DNA from: an uncultured Gemmatimonadaceae bacterium | GTDB lineage: Bacteria; Gemmatimonadota; Gemmatimonadetes; Gemmatimonadales; Gemmatimonadaceae | NCBI GenBank assembly: GCA_955652265.1 | Contig: CATPBD010000202.1 | Location: forward strand, 1 to 17,370 | Length of the DNA stretch: 17,370 bases | Reading direction: 5' to 3' | In this document: piece by piece, positions 1 to 6,858 of the stretch | Position numbering within the stretch: the stretch's first letter is position 1 | How the letters are laid out: each line of letters starts with the position of its first letter | The notes under the pieces: model-generated | Seen by the model: only the letters and a program-made list of their open reading frames with translations | The model's database searches: none | What the model was told of the DNA's origin: nothing | Made by a program: the position numbers and the translations under genes

Positions 1-759
1 GATATCTTCTTCGATTACGACGTCCTCCTCTCGACGGACGCATTCTTTCGGAAGATCATCACCGGAAAGGAGTTCCAGCGGCCGATGTCGAGCGCGGAGT
101 TTCACAACCTCGCCGGCAAGTACGTACGCGAGCGGGAAAAGGCGCTCGGCATCGGGCAGAAGTCGCTGCTTTCAGCCGCGTACTCCGCCGCTGTCCCGAT
201 CTACACGTCGTCACCCGGCGACAGCTCGATTGGAATGAACATCGCGGCACTCGCACTCGACGGAAACAAGCTCCTTCTCGACCCCAATCAGGATGTGAAC
301 GAGACAGCGTCGATCGTGCTCGACGCCAAGCGGGGTGGAGGAAAGAGCGGCGTCATGATTCTCGGCGGCGGCAGCCCGAAGAACTTCATGCTTCAGACGG
401 AGCCACAGATTCAGGAAGTGCTCGGCATCGACGAGAAGGGGCACGACTACTTCCTTCAGATCACGGACGCGCGCCCCGACAGCGGTGGTCTTTCGGGTGC
501 GACGCCGGCGGAGGCGGTGAGCTGGGGGAAGATCGATCCGGATCGTCTGCCCGATGCGGTGGTGTGCTACCTCGATTCAACGGTCGCGCTGCCGCTCCTC
601 ACATCGTACGCGTTTGCGCGCCATGCAGCTCGGCCACTCAAGCGACTGTTCGATCGACGCGAAGGGATGATGAAGCGACTGCGGGACGAGTACGAGAAGT
701 CGTCCGACGCGCCGGCGGCGATCGACCACACCGATTCCAAGCTCCCGCAACATCGTTAG
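1..759 (+). CDS. Deoxyhypusine synthase family protein, 5' end missing
   Basis: The frame is open from the first base, so the gene begins before the window; 252 codons are visible before TAG. The family transfers the aminobutyl group of spermidine, using NAD, to a lysine (eIF5A in eukaryotes and archaea) or to an amine acceptor. Visible family signatures are [14 protein letters not shown], then DVNETA, then GGGSPKNF with the lysine expected to form the enzyme-imine intermediate (bases 379-381), and [23 protein letters not shown] near the C-terminal third (split here as DARPDSGG and [12 protein letters not shown]). The C-terminus ends in a charged tail. Bacteria have EF-P rather than eIF5A, so a role in polyamine (for example homospermidine) synthesis is an inference from the family, not visible here. 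The family call is firm; the substrate is not. A plausible internal ATG at 85 is ignored because the upstream codons [18 protein letters not shown] look like family sequence. Confidence 0.9.
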   Translation, partial: DIFFDYDVLLSTDAFFRKIITGKEFQRPMSSAEFHNLAGKYVREREKALGIGQKSLLSAAYSAAVPIYTSSPGDSSIGMNIAALALDGNKLLLDPNQDVNETASIVLDAKRGGGKSGVMILGGGSPKNFMLQTEPQIQEVLGIDEKGHDYFLQITDARPDSGGLSGATPAEAVSWGKIDPDRLPDAVVCYLDSTVALPLLTSYAFARHAARPLKRLFDRREGMMKRLRDEYEKSSDAPAAIDHTDSKLPQHR

Positions 760-801
760 GACGTATGACTTCCGCTTGAGACGGCGTAAAGAAATGAAAA
801 G

Positions 802-1041
802 CTTGAACACGGATGCTTCGGATGGGAACGGATTCACGCGGATCGCTCCAAATGGCGGTATGGCTTTCTAACGCCCGGGCGGTGGTTTTTTTTGTTATTT
901 TCGTAGGACAGATCTGTGCGGCGCTTGTGGCATCCTGAGCGGCAGTCCCAAGAAATCCAAGCCCGCCAAGGGGAGCTATAACGCCTAACGGAGGCGATCC
1001 GAAGCATCCGGCTGGTCATCCAAAGCATCCGTGTGTTCAAG
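802..1041. repeat. Small element with inverted terminal repeats
   Basis: The left arm (802-824) begins CTTGAACACGGATGCTTC. The right arm (1017-1041) is its reverse complement apart from a 2-nt insertion and one G-T difference. A 13-bp perfect inverted match also exists between 811-823 and 997-1009, because the right end holds two tandem 21-bp units (997 and 1018) that agree at about 17 of 21 positions. The interior contains the palindrome CGCCCGGGCG (872-881) and an eight-T run (886-893), unlike neighbouring sequence. No convincing ORF lies inside. It fills most of the gene-free stretch 760-1208. It could be a MITE-like element or a structured RNA; I cannot tell copy number from one window. 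Confidence 0.5.
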
Positions 1042-1133
1042 ACGTTCGTCCTAGATGCCTGCCTGCGCGGTTGACGGCTCCAGACCTGCCAACCGATTGC
1101 CTCTCCGAGCAGGACTGCCTAGCTTGGAGGTGC

Positions 1134-1170
1134 GGCGCCCGGCCGGTCATACGGTCGGGCGTTCGGTTTT
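1134..1170 (+). terminator. GC hairpin plus T residues in the greA leader
   Basis: CGCCCGGCCG (1136-1145) pairs with CGGTCGGGCG (1152-1161) over 10 bp with one G-U pair and a 6-nt loop. It extends by two G-U pairs and is followed by TTCGGTTTT. It stands 38 nt before the greA ATG, so it may be either the end of an upstream transcript or a leader attenuator for greA. The T tract is interrupted, which lowers confidence in strong intrinsic termination. Confidence 0.5.
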
Positions 1171-1208
1171 ATGTGCACGCCAGCCCTATCTGCACAGGCT
1201 CAGGTTGT

Positions 1209-1679
1209 ATGCTCGATCAACTCAAGAAAAAACTCGGGGAAGAGGCCGAGCGTCTTCAGCGCGAGCTGAGCATCACGCTGCCGCAGGAGATTCGCAGAGC
1301 CGTCGAGATGGGCGATCTCCGCGAGAACAGCGAGTACAAGGCCGCACTCGAGCGCCAGCAATTTGTGCAGGCCAGACTCGGCCAGTTGCGTCAGCGGTTG
1401 AGCAAGCTGTCGCAGATCGATGTCTCGCAGATCCCCGCCGACAAGGTGGGTCTCGGCTCGCAGGTAGTCGTGCAGGACGAGAAGACAGGGGAGCGCGAGA
1501 GCTTTAGTCTGGTGTTCGGAGATTCCGTGGAGTTCGAGGAAGGCCACGTCAGCATGTCATCGCCCATTGGCAAAACACTCGTCGGAAGAAGCGTCGGCGA
1601 GACAGTCGTGCTCAAACTTCCGGCAATGACGCGCCGCCTCAAGATCATCGAGCTAAAGACCATTCACGACGCCGCGTAG
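1209..1679 (+). CDS. greA: Transcription elongation factor GreA
   Basis: GreA binds the secondary channel of backtracked RNA polymerase and stimulates transcript cleavage. The 156-residue product matches the usual 158-residue length. The N-terminal coiled coil (about residues 1-75) carries the tip sequence GDLRENSEYKAALERQ with the acidic residues that coordinate the catalytic metal. The C-terminal FKBP-like domain includes VSMSSPIGKTLVGRSVGETV. The frame stays open back to 1071, but the ATG at 1209 is chosen because MLDQLKKKLGEEAERL is the normal GreA start and the upstream codons have no family resemblance and cross the leader hairpin. Only a weak AGG lies upstream as ribosome binding site. 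It appears to be a single-gene unit, followed by a 152-nt gap. Confidence 0.96.
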   Translation: MLDQLKKKLGEEAERLQRELSITLPQEIRRAVEMGDLRENSEYKAALERQQFVQARLGQLRQRLSKLSQIDVSQIPADKVGLGSQVVVQDEKTGERESFSLVFGDSVEFEEGHVSMSSPIGKTLVGRSVGETVVLKLPAMTRRLKIIELKTIHDAA

Positions 1680-1773
1680 CGCCGGCTGCGCTAGCGGACA
1701 GAGGATTCGCGGCGCTGGGTAATGCCCTCGCGGACGCTTTGAAGTCGTCCGCCGCAAACGTAGCAGAAACGGC

Positions 1774-1802
1774 TTGAGGGGGTTGGTGCGCTCTGGTAAC
1801 AT
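1774..1802 (+). promoter_or_regulatory. Possible promoter for the cupredoxin gene
   Basis: TTGAGG (1774-1779) and TAACAT (1797-1802) are separated by 17 nt, each matching 4 of 6 consensus positions. The -10 box ends 29 nt before the ATG, and the ribosome binding sequence GGAGACGAG (1822-1830) lies between. This is pattern matching only; the sigma-70 consensus may not hold strictly in this lineage. Confidence 0.35.
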
Positions 1803-1831
1803 CCCTGCTGGATCACAGCACGGAGACGAGA

Positions 1832-2209
1832 ATGTTGAAGCAGGCTTTTACTACGGCTGCAATCGCTTGCCTTTTTGGGTGTGGCGGAGGCAGTACGAGC
1901 CCGGCAACGCAGGTTAACAATACCCCTCCGCCGACTGGGGGAATTTCAGTCATGAACAACCTGTTCACCCCGGATGCGAAAACGGTGTCGGTTGGAACTG
2001 CGGTGACGTGGGCGTGGAACTCGTGCACCGATAACGGCGGCTACAACGGGCAGACGTGCGTAACACACGACATACTTTTCGATGACGGCGTCACCTCGGG
2101 CCCTCTGTCTCAGGGGACGTGGCCCCGGACGTTCACAAAGGCTGGAGTCTACCCGTACCATTGCTCGATCCACGGCACGGCCATGTCGGGAACCATCACG
2201 GTTCAGTAG
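1832..2209 (+). CDS. Small cupredoxin (plastocyanin-like) lipoprotein
   Basis: This 125-residue protein is a predicted exported electron carrier with one type 1 copper centre. Residues 1-16 form a short signal ending in lipobox LFG-C17, so the mature protein is probably lipid-anchored on the periplasmic side. A Pro/Thr-rich linker (residues 21-37) precedes one cupredoxin domain. The copper ligands can be read as His79 (VTHDILF), Cys111, His114 and Met118 (HCSIHGTAM). Cys65 and Cys76, within SCTDNGGYNGQTC, could form a disulphide near the copper loop. GGAGACGAG gives a clear ribosome binding site for the ATG. It is followed by a convergent regulator gene. The redox partner is unknown; proximity to the Rieske/flavin reductase is suggestive only. 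Confidence 0.85.
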   Translation: MLKQAFTTAAIACLFGCGGGSTSPATQVNNTPPPTGGISVMNNLFTPDAKTVSVGTAVTWAWNSCTDNGGYNGQTCVTHDILFDDGVTSGPLSQGTWPRTFTKAGVYPYHCSIHGTAMSGTITVQ

Positions 2210-2216
2210 CAGGTTT

Positions 2217-2230
2217 GCGGCTATTGCCGC
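2217..2230. terminator. Short hairpin between convergent genes
   Basis: GCGGC-TATT-GCCGC forms a 5-bp stem with a 4-nt loop, 8 nt after the cupredoxin stop and 24 nt from the end of the opposing regulator gene. No T run follows on either strand, so it would be at most a weak terminator. Confidence 0.3.
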
Positions 2231-2253
2231 GTGAGGTTCAGGCTTACCAGCTC

Positions 2254-2892
2254 TTATCGGTTCGATATCTCGAAGTGGCAACGCGGACGTCCGGAGCGAT
2301 CACAACGCTCCGCGACGTTTGCGTTGACCACCTCCGCCACCAGCGCGGTGACCGCGGCGCACACGCAGTGATCCGCCTCGACGGCGCGAGAGAGGGGACA
2401 CGCGCGGCCGATGATGTGGAAAGTGGTCCCTGATTTTTCTACCGTGGTCACGCCCCCCAACGCGTTCAGGATCTCCGCCGCACTGGCAACCCGGTTTGGA
2501 AGAGAGCCCTGGGGATGGCGCAAGCCACCAGCGAGGCGTTTTCCGACGCGCCTGAGAAACGCGACCAGCTGCGCGCTCGACATCGTCTCGCGCAGCTCCG
2601 CCACGCAGGCCGCCAGCACAGGTGCATAAGCGCGCGAGAACGACTCTTCGGCGTCCGGCGTGAGCGTGTAGAGGTCCGCCGGTTTTCCAGCGCCCTGTCG
2701 TCTCAGGACTCCTTCCTTCCTGACCGTGCCGGCGCTCTCGAGGGTGGCGAGGTGAAAGCGGACCGCGTTGTCGGTGAGGCCGAGCCGTTTGGCGAGATCG
2801 TCGACGGTCCATTTTCCCTCGCGCAGCAGGGCCAACAGGCGGCCACGAGTGGCTTCCTGTTGTGATGAAGACCGTCGGCTGGTATTAGTCAT
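2254..2892 (-). CDS. COG2345/SufR-like winged-helix regulator with cysteine cluster
   Basis: This 212-residue regulator has an N-terminal winged helix-turn-helix (about residues 14-78, with KWTVDDLAKRLGLTDNAVRFHL as recognition region, followed by a wing containing GAGKPADLYTLT). Its C-terminal region carries Cys165, Cys176, Cys178, Cys197 and Cys205, in the sequence contexts ACPLSRAVEADHCVC, ERC and RCHFEI. This arrangement is that of the COG2345 family, whose cyanobacterial and mycobacterial members (SufR) bind an Fe-S cluster and act as redox- or iron-responsive repressors. It is divergent from the DUF4142/Rieske reductase pair, with a palindrome in the shared promoter region, so it probably controls both itself and that pair. 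The ATG at 2892 is only about 9 nt from the predicted -10 box, suggesting a leaderless or nearly leaderless mRNA. Cluster binding and target are inference. Confidence 0.85.
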   Translation of the reverse strand: MTNTSRRSSSQQEATRGRLLALLREGKWTVDDLAKRLGLTDNAVRFHLATLESAGTVRKEGVLRRQGAGKPADLYTLTPDAEESFSRAYAPVLAACVAELRETMSSAQLVAFLRRVGKRLAGGLRHPQGSLPNRVASAAEILNALGGVTTVEKSGTTFHIIGRACPLSRAVEADHCVCAAVTALVAEVVNANVAERCDRSGRPRCHFEISNR

Positions 2893-2901
2893 CTGCCCTG
2901 A

Positions 2902-2930
2902 ATTTAACGTCGGCGACCGAATAAGTCCAA
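2902..2930 (-). promoter_or_regulatory. Promoter of the COG2345 regulator
   Basis: Read on the minus strand, TTGGAC (2930-2925) and TTAAAT (2907-2902) are separated by exactly 17 nt. Predicted transcription would start around 2895, only a few bases before the ATG at 2892. The -35 box lies in one arm of the palindrome 2920-2947, which fits autoregulation. Confidence 0.6.
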
Positions 2931-2947
2931 TAAAACCTTGACTTATT
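2920..2947. promoter_or_regulatory. Palindromic operator between divergent promoters
   Basis: AATAAGTC (2920-2927) and GACTTATT (2940-2947) form a perfect 8-bp inverted repeat with a 12-nt spacer. Allowing one extra C, the arms extend to AATAAGTCcAA and TTGACTTATT. Each arm contains the -35 hexamer of one of the two divergent promoters. A dimeric winged-helix protein bound here would block both. The adjacent COG2345-like regulator is the obvious candidate, by inference. Confidence 0.65.
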
Positions 2948-2966
2948 ATCCGGCTCCCCGTATCCT
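2938..2966 (+). promoter_or_regulatory. Promoter of the DUF4142/Rieske reductase pair
   Basis: TTGACT (2938-2943) and TATCCT (2961-2966) stand 17 nt apart, a good sigma-70-type match. The start would be near 2973, giving a leader of about 44 nt that ends with TGGAGG (3003-3008) 8 nt before the ATG at 3017. The -35 box overlaps the palindrome's right arm. Confidence 0.65.
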
Positions 2967-3016
2967 CCAGCGTAGAAGAGCTTCTCCATCATCGCGTCCA
3001 ACTGGAGGTTTTCGTA

Positions 3017-3568
3017 ATGCATTTGCCCACCCGGATTCTCACCGCTGTATCGCTTCTGGCCCTTGTCGCTGTGGCCGGACCTGCGCATCCGTCTACTGTG
3101 CTGGCCCAGGGAGCAGCGGCCAAGCTTGACGATCCTACCATTGTTGCGATCTTCGACGCGGCCAACACATATGATATGGAAACCGGCTCCCTCGCAGTCA
3201 GAAAAGGGCACTCCAGGGACGTCCGGGATTTTGGTACAATGCTGGTGCGCGATCATCGAAATGCCAGAGCACAGGGTCGGGAGCTCTCGAAGTCACTGAA
3301 GGTGACTCCCACGCCGCCCAGGGATTTCGCGTTGGCCAAGGCACACGTTGCAGCAATGAAGTCACTCCGAGCCGCCAGGGGCAAGGCCTTCGACCGTGCC
3401 TTCCTCCAGCACGAAGTCGATTTCCATAACGCCGTTATCGATGCGGTGACGAATACCCTACTGCCTGCCATTCAGAACGCTCAACTCAAGGATTTGGTGA
3501 CGAAAGTCGCGCCGGCCTTCGTCGCGCACCGCGACCGGGCGCAAAGCCTGCTCAACGGACTGAAGTGA
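3017..3568 (+). CDS. DUF4142 family exported protein
   Basis: This 183-residue protein has a signal peptide (about residues 1-31: basic start, hydrophobic LTAVSLLALVAVAG core, likely cut near LAQG) followed by one DUF4142 domain, a ferritin-like four-helix fold. The domain shows the family pattern of an Asp/Ala-rich first helix (DAANTYDMETGSLA), a second helix with FGTMLVRDHRNA, and a later helix with FLQHEVDFHNAVID; the DH, E and H residues are those usually conserved. Biochemical function of the family is unknown, though its members are often periplasmic and stress-associated. It has a strong ribosome binding site (GGAGG, 8 nt from ATG). Its TGA overlaps the GTG start of the following reductase as GTGA, implying translational coupling and a shared role. 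Confidence 0.9.
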   Translation: MHLPTRILTAVSLLALVAVAGPAHPSTVLAQGAAAKLDDPTIVAIFDAANTYDMETGSLAVRKGHSRDVRDFGTMLVRDHRNARAQGRELSKSLKVTPTPPRDFALAKAHVAAMKSLRAARGKAFDRAFLQHEVDFHNAVIDAVTNTLLPAIQNAQLKDLVTKVAPAFVAHRDRAQSLLNGLK

Positions 3569-5178
3569 CCGATACCTCTGATGCACTGACTGGTCCCGAC
3601 CTCACAAAAGGGGTCGAGATCAGCAGTGTCCGTGCTGGCCAGATGATCGCGGGTCATGCGTTCGGACAGCCGGTGCTTCTCGCTCATGTCGAACCGAATT
3701 GGTTTGCGGTTGGCGCAAAATGCACGCACTACGGCGCAGCTCTTGTCGAGGGCGTTCTCGTTGGTGAGACCATTCGCTGCCCTTGGCATCACGCTTGTTT
3801 CGAGCTGCGGAACGGTGCGGCTTCCCACGCGCCAGCTTTGAACGACCTGCCTTGCTACGATGTCACGCTCGAGAACGACATCGTTCGTGTTACCGAACAG
3901 CGCACTGGCGGCCAGCTGCGCGGTAGAGGTAACCGGCCTCGCGGATCGAGGACGCCAGAAAAGGTAATGTTCGAGCCGAACCCCATAAGTGGCCCTAGTT
4001 CCGTGGTGATAATTGGCGCGGGAGGGGCAGGTGCTGCCTGCGCTGAAATGCTGCGCCGCGAAGGCTACTGCGGGCCCGTTACACTCATCGACGGCGATAG
4101 AGACGCTCCTTACGACAGGCCCAACCTCTCCAAGGATTATCTTGCTGGCAGCGCCCCGGAGGACTGGCTCCCACTCCATCCCAAAGAATTCTATGAGAAC
4201 CAGCACGTGGAAATTCTGTTGGGAATCACTGCTCAGGCGATCGACGCCAAAGGCAGGACCGTTCGGCTGAGCGATGGAACCAGTCGTGCTTTCGGGGCGC
4301 TTCTGATTGCGACCGGCGCGGTGCCGATACGCCTCGACATACCCGGTGGCGACCGCGTCTTCTATCTGCGCACTCTGGCAGACTGCCGTGCCATCATTGA
4401 CAAGGCCCGAAGCGCAAAGAGCACGGTGATCATCGGCGCAAGCTTTATCGGACTGGAGGTGGCGGCCTCGCTCATCGCTCGCGGTCTCCAAGTCCACGTC
4501 GTCTCTCCAGAAAAACTTCCACTCGAGCAAGTACTCGGCGCAGAGCTTGGCACTCTCATCCAAAGCCTGCACGTGCGGGAGGGTGTGGTGTTTCATCTCG
4601 GTCGCACCGCCAAGGCGATCGAGGCAAGCGCGGTCGTTCTCGATGATGGCGCGCGGATCGATGCGGATCTGGTCGTAGCGGGTGTCGGCGTGCGGCCGAA
4701 TCTGGATCTAGCCGAGTCTGCCGGAGTCACCGTCGACAATGGTATCGCTGTCAACGAGTTTCTCGAGACAAGTGTGAGCGGCGTGTTCGCCGCCGGCGAT
4801 GTCGCGCGCTGGCCTGATGCGTACTCCGATGCTCGCCTTCGGATCGAGCACTGGGTCGTCGCTGAGCGGCAAGGACAGGTGGTCGCGCGCAACATGCTCG
4901 GCTACCGCGACCGATTTGATGACATTCCGTTCTTCTGGAGCGCGCACTATGACAAGTCCATTCGGTACACGGGTCACGTAGAACGCTGGGATGACACGCG
5001 AATCGACGGCGATCTGATGAAAATGGATTGCGCTGTCTCCTACATGGTTGGAGGACAGCGACGAGCGATCGCTACGATCAATCGCGACCGCCAGAATCTG
5101 GAAAATGAACTGGCAATGGAGAACGAGCTACTGCTGAAGTCGCCGCCGCCCGAAACGATTCGAGCGGCAGACGTCTGA
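3565..5178 (+). CDS. Rieske-domain FAD/NAD(P)H oxidoreductase (AIFM3-like)
   Basis: The 537-residue protein is a fusion. An N-terminal Rieske [2Fe-2S] domain (about residues 15-110) has ligands Cys53-x-His55 and Cys72-x2-His75 (KCTHYGAAL, RCPWHHACF). A linker rich in Arg/Gly (115-132) leads to a two-dinucleotide-fold flavoprotein disulphide reductase domain. The FAD motif is GAGGAG at 151-156, APYDRPNLSK is at 181-190, the NAD(P) motif GASFIG is at 291-296, and the second FAD motif is AAGDVA at 409-414. The C-terminal domain ends near residue 520. This order matches apoptosis-inducing-factor-like proteins of the AIFM3 type and bacterial ferredoxin/rubredoxin reductase relatives. No redox-active CxxC pair of the disulphide reductases is seen. 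It probably passes electrons from NAD(P)H through FAD to the Rieske centre and an unknown acceptor. It starts with GTG overlapping the DUF4142 stop. It has no signal peptide and is predicted cytoplasmic, unlike its exported neighbour. Confidence 0.92.
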   Translation: MTDTSDALTGPDLTKGVEISSVRAGQMIAGHAFGQPVLLAHVEPNWFAVGAKCTHYGAALVEGVLVGETIRCPWHHACFELRNGAASHAPALNDLPCYDVTLENDIVRVTEQRTGGQLRGRGNRPRGSRTPEKVMFEPNPISGPSSVVIIGAGGAGAACAEMLRREGYCGPVTLIDGDRDAPYDRPNLSKDYLAGSAPEDWLPLHPKEFYENQHVEILLGITAQAIDAKGRTVRLSDGTSRAFGALLIATGAVPIRLDIPGGDRVFYLRTLADCRAIIDKARSAKSTVIIGASFIGLEVAASLIARGLQVHVVSPEKLPLEQVLGAELGTLIQSLHVREGVVFHLGRTAKAIEASAVVLDDGARIDADLVVAGVGVRPNLDLAESAGVTVDNGIAVNEFLETSVSGVFAAGDVARWPDAYSDARLRIEHWVVAERQGQVVARNMLGYRDRFDDIPFFWSAHYDKSIRYTGHVERWDDTRIDGDLMKMDCAVSYMVGGQRRAIATINRDRQNLENELAMENELLLKSPPPETIRAADV

Positions 5179-5227
5179 TCAGGTGGCTACACAGCTCGTT
5201 CGCGACGCTTCACCCAGTTTTAAGTTC

Positions 5228-6718
5228 CTAGAAGATCCCGAACATCCGCTCGACGTCCCGCTGGTACTCCCGGACTCGAGCGCTTTTCGTCTCATCGTTC
5301 CAGCCCAGCAGCGGGGCCACTATCTCAGCGGCACGAGGTGCAATGCCCAACCCGTGATCACGTGTCTCGAACGCAAGGTGGGTGCGCCGGATCAGCAGGT
5401 CCGAAAGCGTTTGAGCCATTTCCACGCGCGCTCCGTAAACAAGGTGAGCCCCAGTATAGGGAAGCGCTTCCACCAATGGCGTAGAAAGGTTTTCGTCCTC
5501 GCGTTGCAGTCGAGCGATCTCCGTCGCGCGATTTGCCCCGGGGAGCTCGATCGAGTCGGTAGCCGCGTGTCGACGTCCCTGACCGAGTGATCGCTGGACG
5601 AGATCAACGATCTCCGCCGCCATTGCTCTGTAGGTGGTGAGCTTTCCGCCGGTGACATTCACGACTCCCGAGCTGTCCGTAACGATGCTGTGTTCGCGGG
5701 AGACGATGCTCGGGTTGGTCGTCGCCGCGGTCGCAAGCGGACGAATGCCGGCCCACGCGCTCACTACATCATCGCGCGTCAATTGCGCGCGCGGAAAGTA
5801 AGCGTTGGCTGAACGAAGCAGGTAATCGACGTCATCGAACGAAGCATGAATTATCTCGGGGGATTCGTTCGTCCAGGTATCCGTGGTGCCAATGATCGCC
5901 TGCGGACCTGCGGGCAGGCAGAACATCACCCGCCCATCGACCGGTGAAATGAGCGTCACCGCATCCCGGTTGCCCACTCGCTCGCGAGCCACTGAGATGT
6001 GGACGCCCTTGCTGCCGCGACGGCGTCGGGCGCGCTCCTCGGTGCTGAAGCTGTTCTCCCAAACGCCGGTCGCATTCACGATCACACGAGCGCGCACTTC
6101 GTGGGCTTCACCGCCGTACTGTGACTTCACAACGGCGCCGATCGCCTTCCCCTTTTCTCTCAGAAGATCGATTACGCGCGTGTGGCTCACGATGCTCGCC
6201 CCATTCTCTCGCGCCGCGAGAGCGTTGGCCACCGTGAGCAGCGCATCGTCGGTGCACGCGTCGTAGTACACCGCGCCGCCGGTCAACCCGGTCCTCTCGA
6301 GACTCGGTTCGCGCGCGATAGTCTCGGCCGCGTCGAGTGTGAGGTGTCGACGCGACCGACCGGCCGCCATGAGCTGGTAAACCAGCAGGCCCGCGCTCAG
6401 CTTCACTTTTCCCACGCGAGCGCCACGGTAAATCGGCCAGGTGAAGGCGAGCGGCTTCACGAGATGCGGTGCGATTCGGAGCAGCGTCTGTCTCTCGCGA
6501 ATGGACTCGTGAACGAGATGGAGCTGACCCTGCTCGAGATACCTGATGCCGCCGTGGATCAGCCTGGACGAGCGACCCGAAGTGCCGCTCGCAAAATCGT
6601 CCCGCTCGAACAGCGCCACTTTGAGGCCCCGCATCGCCGCGTCGCGCGCCACGCCGCAGCCGGTGATGCCGCCCCCGATTACGAGAAGGTCGAATTTTTC
6701 TGGGGAAAGTCCGGGCAT
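5228..6718 (-). CDS. glpD: Aerobic glycerol-3-phosphate dehydrogenase
   Basis: GlpD oxidises sn-glycerol 3-phosphate to dihydroxyacetone phosphate with FAD and feeds electrons to quinone at the inner membrane. The 496-residue product is close to the 500-560 residue family size. FAD-binding LLVIGGGITGCGVARDAAM is at residues 11-29, followed by FASGTSGRSSRLIHGGIRYL (43-62), the substrate/FAD region FTWPIYRG, GGAVYYDACTDDALLT, NATGVWEN, and SIVTDSSGVVNVTGGKLTTY near residue 365, all typical. The C-terminal cap domain follows. TATACT on the minus strand (6761-6756) could be its -10 box, about 38 nt before the ATG, but no good -35 is visible. It is convergent with the Rieske reductase (49-nt gap) and divergent from the DUF1203 gene; it appears monocistronic, without glpF or glpK in view. 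Confidence 0.96.
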   Translation of the reverse strand: MPGLSPEKFDLLVIGGGITGCGVARDAAMRGLKVALFERDDFASGTSGRSSRLIHGGIRYLEQGQLHLVHESIRERQTLLRIAPHLVKPLAFTWPIYRGARVGKVKLSAGLLVYQLMAAGRSRRHLTLDAAETIAREPSLERTGLTGGAVYYDACTDDALLTVANALAARENGASIVSHTRVIDLLREKGKAIGAVVKSQYGGEAHEVRARVIVNATGVWENSFSTEERARRRRGSKGVHISVARERVGNRDAVTLISPVDGRVMFCLPAGPQAIIGTTDTWTNESPEIIHASFDDVDYLLRSANAYFPRAQLTRDDVVSAWAGIRPLATAATTNPSIVSREHSIVTDSSGVVNVTGGKLTTYRAMAAEIVDLVQRSLGQGRRHAATDSIELPGANRATEIARLQREDENLSTPLVEALPYTGAHLVYGARVEMAQTLSDLLIRRTHLAFETRDHGLGIAPRAAEIVAPLLGWNDETKSARVREYQRDVERMFGIF

Positions 6719-6858
6719 TCTCGTTTGATGTCGGGATTGTCACGAAGCCAGCCGAAGTATAAGGAATTTGACCGCAAGATTCGGATATCGTGGGCCGGAA
6801 GGGACCGGCATCATTCGCTATGAGAAGGGAACACAGACCGTTTGACAGTGAGGAGACA

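Noticed and set aside
860..990. Possible integron attC site, since rc of 981-990 contains GTTAGGC and TCTAACG occurs near 868
   Set aside because: The inverted core pair expected of attC (RYYYAAC with GTTRRRY at correct spacing) cannot be assembled, and no integrase or cassette array is present.
834..1040. 68-codon minus-strand ORF within the 802-1041 element
   Set aside because: No ribosome binding site or recognisable domain, and its start lies in the inverted repeat; not supported as a gene.
1071..1208. N-terminal extension of GreA by 46 codons
   Set aside because: The extension crosses the leader hairpin, has no GreA resemblance, and would make the protein much longer than the family.
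1730..1752. Stem GCGGACG / CGTCCGC after greA as a terminator
   Set aside because: The stem is 7 bp with a 9-nt loop but no T run follows, so I do not list it as a terminator.
3481..4596. 371-codon minus-strand open frame
   Set aside because: It is antisense to the DUF4142 and Rieske reductase genes, which have clear motifs, and its translation shows no family pattern; it follows from GC-rich codon bias.
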